Below are positions 1 to 5,820 of a stretch of DNA of 6,948 bases, piece by piece. This stretch comes from Lachnospiraceae bacterium (GTDB lineage: Bacteria; Bacillota; Clostridia; Lachnospirales; Lachnospiraceae). Every line of letters begins with the position of its first letter. The first letter of the stretch is position 1. The notes beneath the pieces are model-generated. The model did no database searches, was not told where the DNA came from, and saw only the letters and a list, made by a program, of their open reading frames with translations. The stretch covers positions 14,345 through 21,292 of the forward strand of contig DPJQ01000064.1 in assembly GCA_003542935.1 (NCBI GenBank), given 5' to 3'. Both the position numbers and the translations under genes were made by a program.

Positions 1-65
1 GATGCTTCACTGGCTTCTGATGCCTCTGACGTTTCCGATGCTTCGCTGGCCTCTGAGGCCTCCGA
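1..65 (-). repeat. Ser-Glu-Ala triplet repeat tract in the foldase gene
   Basis: Seven consecutive Ser-Glu-Ala units (one is Ser-Glu-Thr) fill residues 84-104 of the lipoprotein. The next codon begins TC, so it is also Ser and the tract continues past the edge. At DNA level the 9-base units are not identical: Glu is GAG or GAA, Ala is GCC or GCA, and Ser is TCA, TCG, AGC or AGT. The pattern is therefore kept as protein and is not a fresh slippage array. It is probably an acidic, flexible linker or loop. Confidence 0.85.
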
Positions 66-314
66 ACTGTTGTCGACCGGCTCGTCCCAGAGTGCCCCCA
101 TCTCCATACCGTACATAGAATACATCGCCGTGTAATAGGACTGCATCTCCGACTGCTGATAACGCAGATTAAACATCGCCGTCCCCAGGCTCATTTCCGT
201 ACCGTTCACTGTCAGTACTGTCTGGCTGCCATTCAGCGCCTTATCCCCGCATCCCGTCAGACATACAGCAGCCGTAAGCAGGCCGCACATTGCTTTTACA
301 TATTTTTTCTTCAT
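1..314 (-). CDS. PrsA/SurA-like foldase lipoprotein, N-terminal part (runs off left edge)
   Basis: Probable membrane-anchored chaperone or peptidyl-prolyl isomerase that helps exported proteins fold on the outer face of the membrane. Only 104 codons are in the window, and they stay open to the edge. The start is ATG preceded by AGGAGGAG. Residues 1-22 form a lipoprotein signal: Lys2-Lys4, a hydrophobic core, then lipobox Leu19-Thr20-Gly21-Cys22, with Cys22 the expected lipidated residue. Residues 33-60 (VLTVNGTEMS followed by an amphipathic helix) resemble the start of the SurA/PrsA N-terminal domain, where a Val-Asn-Gly strand precedes the first helix. Residues 84-104 are seven Ser-Glu-Ala/Thr triplets. 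A foldase gene directly after mfd is common in clostridia, which supports the call. The parvulin catalytic domain, if present, is outside the window, so isomerase activity cannot be judged. Alternative: a lipoprotein of unknown function. The lipoprotein nature is secure; the foldase assignment is likely. Confidence 0.72.
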   Translation of the reverse strand, partial: MKKKYVKAMCGLLTAAVCLTGCGDKALNGSQTVLTVNGTEMSLGTAMFNLRYQQSEMQSYYTAMYSMYGMEMGALWDEPVDNSSEASEASEASETSEASEASEA

Positions 315-318
315 AGCT

Positions 319-324
319 CCTCCT
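319..324 (-). promoter_or_regulatory. Shine-Dalgarno site of the foldase gene
   Basis: AGGAGG followed by AG-CT and then the ATG at 314-312. It is a full consensus match and fixes the start. The next in-frame Met (codon 9, within the signal peptide) has no such site. The site lies inside a 14-codon upstream ORF (311-355) whose TGA overlaps this ATG. Confidence 0.8.
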
Positions 325-396
325 GTATATTACGCAGATCCCCTTCCGGGCCCATGATCACCCCAAAGCCGGATTTCTGCCATTTTTCACCGTTCC

Positions 397-425
397 ATTA
401 TATGCTTTTTTCCCTGCATGGGCAA
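397..425 (-). promoter_or_regulatory. Sigma-A type promoter for the foldase gene
   Basis: On the minus strand, TTGCCC (425-420, four of six matches to TTGACA) is followed by exactly 17 bases containing an A6 run, then a perfect TATAAT (402-397). Transcription would start near 390 and leave an untranslated leader of about 75 bases before the ATG at 314. It lies in the 186-base gap between the mfd stop and the foldase start. I see no GC-rich hairpin with a T run in that gap, so read-through from mfd probably also occurs and this promoter would add expression independent of mfd. Confidence 0.7.
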
Positions 426-500
426 GCCCGATATAAGTTTTCACACTAAAAACACTTTTTTATCCTGCATCATGTTCTCACGGAATGCGCAGCTGCCACT

Positions 501-3500
501 TCAGGTCACCAGAACCTCCATCTCCTCCAGCAGACCTTTCAGCTTTTCTCCCGCCGTTTTCACATCCGTCTTCCCCCGTTTCCCCACACAGAAAATAAAA
601 CAGGGCGTCGGGCCGTCGGTTTTAAACGTCAGCGTTCCCACATGGTTTTTCAGCACTTCGGGAATCTTCGCCACATCCACCCGGGCCCGCTCATACATAC
701 CCAGCCGGATCTCCTGCCCCCGCTGCTTCACCTCGGTCATGTACAACCGGTGTGCCATGGCTTTCAGCCGTGCAATAGCCAGCAGATTCTGCACTGCCCT
801 GGGCGGCTCCCCAAAGCGGTCCAGCAACTCTTCCAGCATATCGTCGTAGTCCTCCTCCGAGGAGATGGCCGCAATCCGCTTATAGATGTCCAGCTTCTGG
901 TATTCATCCGGAATATAGTTTTCCGGGATATAAGCGTCCATATCCAGGTCAATGGTCGTCTCAAAATCCTCCACAGCAGCCTCGCCTTTTTCCTCCCGGA
1001 CGGCTTCATTCAACATTTTGCAGAACAGATCGTAGCCCACCGCCTCCATATGGCCGTGCTGCTCCGCCCCCAGCAGGTTGCCCGCCCCGCGGATCTCCAG
1101 ATCCCGCATGGCGATTTTAAAGCCGCTGCCCAGATCGGTAAACTCCCGGATGGCGTGGAGCCGTTTTTCCGCCACTTCTTTCAGCATCTTATCTTTCCGG
1201 TACATCAAAAAGGCATAGGCCGTCCGGTTGGAACGCCCCACCCGCCCCCGGAGCTGGTAGAGCTGGGCCAGGCCCATGTTGTCGGAATCGTGGATAATGA
1301 TGGTGTTGACATTGGAGATATCCAGCCCGGTCTCTATGATGGTAGTGGACACCAGCACATCGATCTCGCCGTTAATGAAACCGTACATGATCTTTTCCAG
1401 CTCCCGCTCCGACATCTGCCCGTGGGCAAAGGCCACATTGGCCTCCGGCGCCAGGGCCGCAACCTCGTTTGTGATCTCATCAATATTGTTCACCCGGTTA
1501 TATACATAATATACCTGCCCGCCACGGGCCAGTTCCCGGTTGATCGCCTCCCGGACCATCTCCGGATTATACTCCATGACATAGGTCTGAATGGGCACCC
1601 GGTCCAGGGGCGGCTCCTCCAGCACGCTCATGTCCCGAATGCCGATGAGGCTCATGTGCAGCGTCCGCGGGATCGGCGTGGCCGTCAGTGTCAGCACATC
1701 CACGGTCTGTTTCATCTGCTTGATCTTTTCCTTGTGGGTGACACCGAACCGCTGCTCCTCGTCGATGATCAGCAGTCCCAGATTTTTAAACTGCACATCG
1801 GCGGAAAGCACCCGATGGGTGCCGATCACAATATCCGACAGTCCCTTTTTCAGCCGTTCCACAGTCTTTTTCTGCTCCGCCGGGGTACGGAAACGGCACA
1901 GCAGGTCGATCTCCACGGGAAAATCCTTCATGCGCTGGACAAAGGTATTGTAGTGCTGCTGGGCCAGGATCGTTGTCGGCACCAGATACACCACCTGCCT
2001 GTTTTCCTGTACCGCTTTGAAAGCGGCCCGGATGGCAATCTCCGTCTTGCCGTAGCCCACATCGCCGCAGATCAGCCGGTCCATGATCCGGGGGCTCTCC
2101 ATATCCCTTTTTGTGTCCTCAATGGCCCTGAGCTGATCCTCGGTCTCTTCAAAGGGGAACATCTCCTCAAACTCCCGCTGCCACACCGTATCCGGCCCGT
2201 AGATGTAACCGTTTTTGTCCCGGCGTGCCGCATAGAGGGCTACCAGCTCCCTGGCAATATTTTTCACCGCACTGCGCACCCGGGTCTTGGTCCGTTTCCA
2301 CTCCTGGCCGCCCAGCTTGTTGAGCGCCGGCGCCTTGGCGTCGGCCCCGGCATATTTCTGCAATGCGTCCAGCTGGGTGGCCAGAATGTAGAGGCTGCTC
2401 TTGCCCGCGTACTCAATTTTGATGTAATCCTTGACCACCCGGTCCACCGTGACCTTCTCGATTCCCCGGTACACCCCCAGGCCGTGGTTTTCATGTACCA
2501 CGTAATCGCCTACATGGAGCTCGGCAAAATCCTGGATCTTTCTGCCGCTGTACTCCGTCTTCTTCTTTTTCTTCTTCTTTTCCCGTCCGAAGATATCCGT
2601 GTCCGTGATCAGGATAAATTTCAGCATCGGATACTCAAAGCCCCGGTGGGCATGGCCGCCGCAGACCAGGATCTCTCCGGGCTGCACCACCCGCGTCCTG
2701 TCCTCACTGTAAAAACTGCTCAGCCCCTCGGCCTGCAGATCCTCGGAAAGCCGCATGGCCCTGGTGCGGGACGCAGACAGCAGCACCGTCTGATAGCCGG
2801 CGCGCTTATAGCGCTTCAGATCTTTGACAAGCAGCTCAAAGCTGTTATTGTAGGGGCTGACCGACTGCACCGACAGCCGATAACGGGAAGTAAACTTCCA
2901 GTCCCCGTTCTGGGGCTCCATGGCAGACAGCGACAGGGCCCTGCGGCTGTTGAAAAGCTGCAGCACCTTCTTATATTCCATCAGAAGCTGCGTCTGCCCC
3001 GGCAGGGCATAGCCGCCCTCCAGCCGATGGATCATGCTCTCCCTGAATTCCTCCTCCGTCACCCGGGCGCATTCCACGATCCGGTTCGGTTCATCGAGAA
3101 ACACCAGGGCATTTCGGGAAAAATATTCTATAAAGGGTACCGCATCGGGATAAAAATACAGCAGGTACGTCTCCATACCGGAGAAATCCTGAAAATCCTT
3201 CATCCGCACACAGGCATCCTTGACGTTCTCGGCCAGACGGGCTCCCTCTTCGGTCTGAAAACGATCCCGGAATGTCCTCACACAGGATTCTGCCTCGGTT
3301 TTCAGCCGTGAAAGCCCCGCCTCCAGCAGTTCTTTCGTCAGGATCATCTCCGTGGCGGGATAGATCTCGATCCGCTCCAGGGACTCTATAGAACGCTGGC
3401 TGCCCGCCTCAAAGCTGCGGATGGAGTCCACCTCATCGTCAAAAAGCTCCACCCGCCAGGGATTTTCCTCCGTCAGGGAAAAGAGATCCAGGATCCCGCC

Positions 3501-4022
3501 CCGGACCGAGAACTGCCCCGGCATCTCCACCCGAGCCACCCGCTCATAGCCCAGATACACCAATTTGTCTTTGAGAACATCCAGATCCACCGGCTCATCA
3601 AAGTCCACCGTCACCACCGCATCGGCCAGATTCTCCACCGGAACCAGCGCCTCCATACACCCGGCCACGCTGGTCACCACAGTCAGCTCCCGCTTCTCCA
3701 GAATCGCCCGGAGAGCCTGCATCCTCTGCCGGGTGAGCAGATTTCCATGGACGTCCGCCTGATAAAAGATCAGATCCCGGGAGGGAAACAAGACCACATT
3801 CTCATCATAGAAACGATAGTCCTCATAATACTGTCGGGCCTTCAGATCATTCTCCGCCACCACCAGCTTCATGGGCGCCAGATCCGCCATCCCATAGGCA
3901 AACTGGGCCTTCTGGGACTCCACACACCCGCTGACCTGCACGATCCCGGTTTCCGTTTTCAGCCTCTTCCGGATCTCCTCATACTCCGCCAGTCCCTCAA
4001 ACGGCTGCAGAAACGTATCCAT
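501..4022 (-). CDS. mfd: Transcription-repair coupling factor Mfd
   Basis: ATP-driven DNA translocase that binds RNA polymerase stalled at a lesion, pushes it off and recruits UvrA for nucleotide excision repair. From the ATG it is 1173 residues, the usual length for the family. The N-terminal UvrB-like module (about 1-340) has a degenerate P-loop (VSGCVESQK, near 30-38), as in known Mfd proteins. The CarD-like RNA polymerase interaction domain follows near 500-570 (VGDYVVHENHG). The translocase has Walker A GDVGYGKTE (about 653-661), Walker B DEEQRFG (754-760), TATPIPRT, STTIIETGLDI (about 891-901) and QLRGRVGRSNR (about 923-933). The TRG region (SGFKIAMRDLEIRGAGN) is near 965, then the C-terminal UvrA-masking domain. 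All key motifs look intact. ATG at 4022 is preferred because AGGAGG (4038-4033) lies 10 bases upstream; an in-frame GTG at 4028 would be only 4 bases from it. A run of seven Lys codons sits just before the polymerase-binding domain. Confidence 0.98.
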   Translation of the reverse strand: MDTFLQPFEGLAEYEEIRKRLKTETGIVQVSGCVESQKAQFAYGMADLAPMKLVVAENDLKARQYYEDYRFYDENVVLFPSRDLIFYQADVHGNLLTRQRMQALRAILEKRELTVVTSVAGCMEALVPVENLADAVVTVDFDEPVDLDVLKDKLVYLGYERVARVEMPGQFSVRGGILDLFSLTEENPWRVELFDDEVDSIRSFEAGSQRSIESLERIEIYPATEMILTKELLEAGLSRLKTEAESCVRTFRDRFQTEEGARLAENVKDACVRMKDFQDFSGMETYLLYFYPDAVPFIEYFSRNALVFLDEPNRIVECARVTEEEFRESMIHRLEGGYALPGQTQLLMEYKKVLQLFNSRRALSLSAMEPQNGDWKFTSRYRLSVQSVSPYNNSFELLVKDLKRYKRAGYQTVLLSASRTRAMRLSEDLQAEGLSSFYSEDRTRVVQPGEILVCGGHAHRGFEYPMLKFILITDTDIFGREKKKKKKKTEYSGRKIQDFAELHVGDYVVHENHGLGVYRGIEKVTVDRVVKDYIKIEYAGKSSLYILATQLDALQKYAGADAKAPALNKLGGQEWKRTKTRVRSAVKNIARELVALYAARRDKNGYIYGPDTVWQREFEEMFPFEETEDQLRAIEDTKRDMESPRIMDRLICGDVGYGKTEIAIRAAFKAVQENRQVVYLVPTTILAQQHYNTFVQRMKDFPVEIDLLCRFRTPAEQKKTVERLKKGLSDIVIGTHRVLSADVQFKNLGLLIIDEEQRFGVTHKEKIKQMKQTVDVLTLTATPIPRTLHMSLIGIRDMSVLEEPPLDRVPIQTYVMEYNPEMVREAINRELARGGQVYYVYNRVNNIDEITNEVAALAPEANVAFAHGQMSERELEKIMYGFINGEIDVLVSTTIIETGLDISNVNTIIIHDSDNMGLAQLYQLRGRVGRSNRTAYAFLMYRKDKMLKEVAEKRLHAIREFTDLGSGFKIAMRDLEIRGAGNLLGAEQHGHMEAVGYDLFCKMLNEAVREEKGEAAVEDFETTIDLDMDAYIPENYIPDEYQKLDIYKRIAAISSEEDYDDMLEELLDRFGEPPRAVQNLLAIARLKAMAHRLYMTEVKQRGQEIRLGMYERARVDVAKIPEVLKNHVGTLTFKTDGPTPCFIFCVGKRGKTDVKTAGEKLKGLLEEMEVLVT

Positions 4023-4224
4023 CCGCACTCTCCCTCCTCATTCCGGCTGCGCATCCACGCACAAAAAGGTGCCATTCCCTATCTCCGGGCCGACACCGTT
4101 CGTTACTATTTCCGTTATCACATTATCCCCGGGCCTGCCTGCGGACAGCCGCAGTGTGCCGCCGTTCGCTACCCCTGTCCGTCCAGGGATTATACATGAC
4201 ACACAGCGGCATCCGCGCGGCCGC
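4023..4224 (-). other. Gap between pth and mfd: possible weak promoter and small hairpin
   Basis: About 200 bases without a firm gene. On the minus strand there is a perfect TATAAT at 4194-4189, but the bases 16-18 upstream (GC-rich, CGCGGA) do not resemble a -35 box, so a promoter for mfd is only possible. A perfect 6-bp stem with a 4-base loop (4139-4144 with 4149-4154, CTGCGG/CCGCAG) has no T run after it on either strand and is not an intrinsic terminator. A 54-codon frame from GTG 4202 to TGA 4038 is open but has no clear ribosome site. Confidence 0.35.
4033..4038 (-). promoter_or_regulatory. Shine-Dalgarno site that decides the mfd start
   Basis: AGGAGG within TGAGGAGGGAGA. It is 10 bases before ATG 4022 and 4 bases before GTG 4028, favouring the ATG. 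It directly follows, and partly overlaps, the TGA (4040-4038) of a 54-codon open frame of doubtful reality. Confidence 0.65.
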
Positions 4225-4800
4225 TTACCCGCCCGCTTTCCCGTTAAAGCGGTTCATGGCCGCATCCACGCCTTCCTCCAGCAGCGTCCGGACAGCCTCC
4301 GCCGCCCGCTCGATCCCCTCGTCCGCCAGCACCCTGTCCGCTCTCGAAAAAGGCGCCAGCACGAAATCTGCCAGATCCCATCCCGGAGGCTTCCCACCGA
4401 TACCGACCCGCACCCGTTTAAAATTCTGTGTGCCCAGGTGCTGGATGATACTCTTGATCCCGTTATGGCCTCCGGCGCTGCCCTTCCCCCTCACCCGGAT
4501 CACCCCGGGCTCCAGGGAAATATCATCGTACACCACCACCAGCTTCGACTCCGGATCCACTTTATAATAATCCACAAAGGCCCGCACACACTCCCCACTG
4601 GCATTCATAAACGTCAGAGGCTTCACCAGCAGTACCTTCTCCCCGCCGATCAGCCCCTTGCCATACATTCCTTTCAGGGCTGTCCCCGAAGAAGGGATCC
4701 GGTACCCGTCCACCAGGCAGTCGATCACATCAAAGCCCATATTATGTTTGGTCCTGGCATATTTTTTCCCGGGATTCCCGAGGCCCACGATCAAATACAT
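4225..4800 (-). CDS. pth: Peptidyl-tRNA hydrolase
   Basis: Cuts the ester bond of peptidyl-tRNAs that drop off stalled ribosomes, freeing tRNA for reuse; it is a cytoplasmic enzyme, essential in most bacteria studied. The protein is 191 residues, the normal length for a bacterial Pth. The active-site set is complete: Asn9 in VGLGNPGKKY, catalytic His19 in TKHNMGFDVID, Asn66 in KPLTFMNASG, Asp92 in VVYDDISL and Asn113 in GSAGGHNGIKSI. The GIGGKPPGWDLADFVL segment near 135-150 is also typical. The start is ATG with AGGAGA (4814-4809) 8 bases upstream. It follows the upstream GTPase gene by 44 bases with no terminator, so it is probably co-transcribed with it. It precedes mfd, the usual partner in Firmicutes. 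No anomaly seen. Confidence 0.98.
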   Translation of the reverse strand: MYLIVGLGNPGKKYARTKHNMGFDVIDCLVDGYRIPSSGTALKGMYGKGLIGGEKVLLVKPLTFMNASGECVRAFVDYYKVDPESKLVVVYDDISLEPGVIRVRGKGSAGGHNGIKSIIQHLGTQNFKRVRVGIGGKPPGWDLADFVLAPFSRADRVLADEGIERAAEAVRTLLEEGVDAAMNRFNGKAGG

Positions 4801-4808
4801 CGGTTCTG

Positions 4809-4814
4809 TCTCCT
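4809..4814 (-). promoter_or_regulatory. Shine-Dalgarno site of pth
   Basis: AGGAGA with 8 bases to the pth ATG. It lies in the 44-base gap after the GTPase stop, where no terminator or convincing promoter is visible, so pth is likely expressed from the upstream transcript. Confidence 0.65.
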
Positions 4815-4844
4815 ATTCTATAACAAGCCGTGCCGCCACATTCC

Positions 4845-5804
4845 TCAGGTAAAATATACCAGTTCCTGCTCCGGCGCTTCCGTCGGCTTCACTTCCTCCG
4901 CGTAGAACACCGGCCCCTTATCCCGGTAGGCTTTCATATATTCATGTTTAATCACGGCTGTCACCATCACCCACTGGCCCATCTTTATATTTTTCGCGTC
5001 AGGCGATTTACACACATATCCGATGAATGAAGTGTCATCCGCACAGCAGGTCATGGCCATCCGCCCCGGTATAAAATACCCCGAGGACAGTTCCCGGCTT
5101 TTCAGTGTCATTCCCCTGAACCGGACTTTCTTGCCCTCGTACTTCTCCGGATGGTCCATCAGGTCCACATAGAAAATCCCGTAATCCGTATCCTCAATCT
5201 CCACCACATCCGCCTCCAGGTCGTAGGGCATCTGCTCCTCAAAAATATTGCCGATCTCGCCCTCCTCATCCTCGAAAACGATCTGGGCCGCCGGATTGAC
5301 CACTTTTACGCTGCGGCGGAACGTGGGCAGCGGCTGGGCCGTATCCGCCCGGTTAAAGATCACCAGCTCCGCGTTCCGGATCATCTCCACGAAAAGAGAT
5401 TTCATATTATTCATATAGACCTGGAACGTACTGGCATCCACGGTCACAATGTGCTGGACGATGCCCCAGCCGTTCGGCAGACGCATCTGCTCCAGCTTTG
5501 CCACCGACCAGAGGGGATTGTACTCCAGCAAAACACGGTCCGGATGGTAACGGCGCTCCAGATACTGCAGGGACTCGGTGGTAAAGTCCTCCTGATCCTC
5601 GATCACTTCCACATAGGTATTGTAGCGTTTTAATTCACCGGCATCAAACTCCACCTCGCCCTCCTCGCAGAGCAAAAGCAGCGTCGGCTCATCGATCTGA
5701 AAATAATCCTGGCGGAGCGTGAAATCCAGGAATGTGGATTTCCCGCTCTCCAGAAAACCGGTGATCAGATAGACTGCCACCCTTGTATCATCCATAATAC
5801 TCAT
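4845..5804 (-). CDS. COG0523-like GTPase lacking the CxCC motif, with a YcgQ/DUF1980-like C-terminal domain
   Basis: 319 residues. Residues 9-24 form a strand and P-loop (GFLESGKST, Lys22) like the GFLGSGKTT of COG0523 GTPases, but with Glu19 where Gly is usual. CEEGEVEFD (46-54) occupies the place of the family motif NEFGEVGID. The following family Cys-X-Cys-Cys is absent: 61-73 is acidic and has no Cys. LLEYNPLWS (92-100) replaces the E-[PT]-S-G segment, and NRAD (151-154) is a good base-specificity motif. Residues 207-319 (YVDLMDHPEKYEGKKVRFRG, then PGRMAMTCCADD at 246-257) resemble the C-terminal half of YcgQ/DUF1980 (TIGR03943), including the CC-A-D motif. It is 15 bases after the canonical GTPase, and its ribosome site overlaps that gene's stop, so the two are probably translated together. 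The role is inferred as metal handling with its neighbour; the metal is unknown. Family membership is fairly sure; GTPase activity is not. Confidence 0.85.
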   Translation of the reverse strand: MSIMDDTRVAVYLITGFLESGKSTFLDFTLRQDYFQIDEPTLLLLCEEGEVEFDAGELKRYNTYVEVIEDQEDFTTESLQYLERRYHPDRVLLEYNPLWSVAKLEQMRLPNGWGIVQHIVTVDASTFQVYMNNMKSLFVEMIRNAELVIFNRADTAQPLPTFRRSVKVVNPAAQIVFEDEEGEIGNIFEEQMPYDLEADVVEIEDTDYGIFYVDLMDHPEKYEGKKVRFRGMTLKSRELSSGYFIPGRMAMTCCADDTSFIGYVCKSPDAKNIKMGQWVMVTAVIKHEYMKAYRDKGPVFYAEEVKPTEAPEQELVYFT

Positions 5805-5814
5805 TTACCGTCAT

Positions 5815-5820
5815 CTCCCT
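5815..5820 (-). promoter_or_regulatory. Shine-Dalgarno site overlapping the upstream stop
   Basis: AGGGAG, whose first A is the last base of the TAA ending the His-rich GTPase, with 10 bases to the downstream ATG at 5804. This suggests translational coupling of the two GTPases. Confidence 0.55.

Noticed and set aside
330..383. 17-codon upstream ORF from ATG 383
   Set aside because: It would start only about 7 bases after the predicted transcription start and has no ribosome site.
440..480. A/T-rich inverted stretch after mfd as a terminator
   Set aside because: The pairing is A-T only (around AAAAA-GTG-TTTTT) without a GC stem, too weak to call.
642..3311. 889-codon open frame on the plus strand opposite mfd
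   Set aside because: It is in codon-aligned antisense register with mfd, where stops arise only from TTA, CTA and TCA codons, which this genome uses rarely. No ribosome site and no recognisable protein family. mfd is certain on the other strand.
4139..4154. Hairpin between pth and mfd as an intrinsic terminator
   Set aside because: The stem is only 6 bp and no T run follows it on either strand.
4069..4905. 278-codon plus-strand frame across pth
   Set aside because: Codon-aligned antisense shadow of pth for the same reason; low-complexity Pro/His-rich product with no family.
5151..5633. 160-codon plus-strand frame opposite the second GTPase
   Set aside because: Also codon-aligned antisense, with no start signal and no family resemblance.
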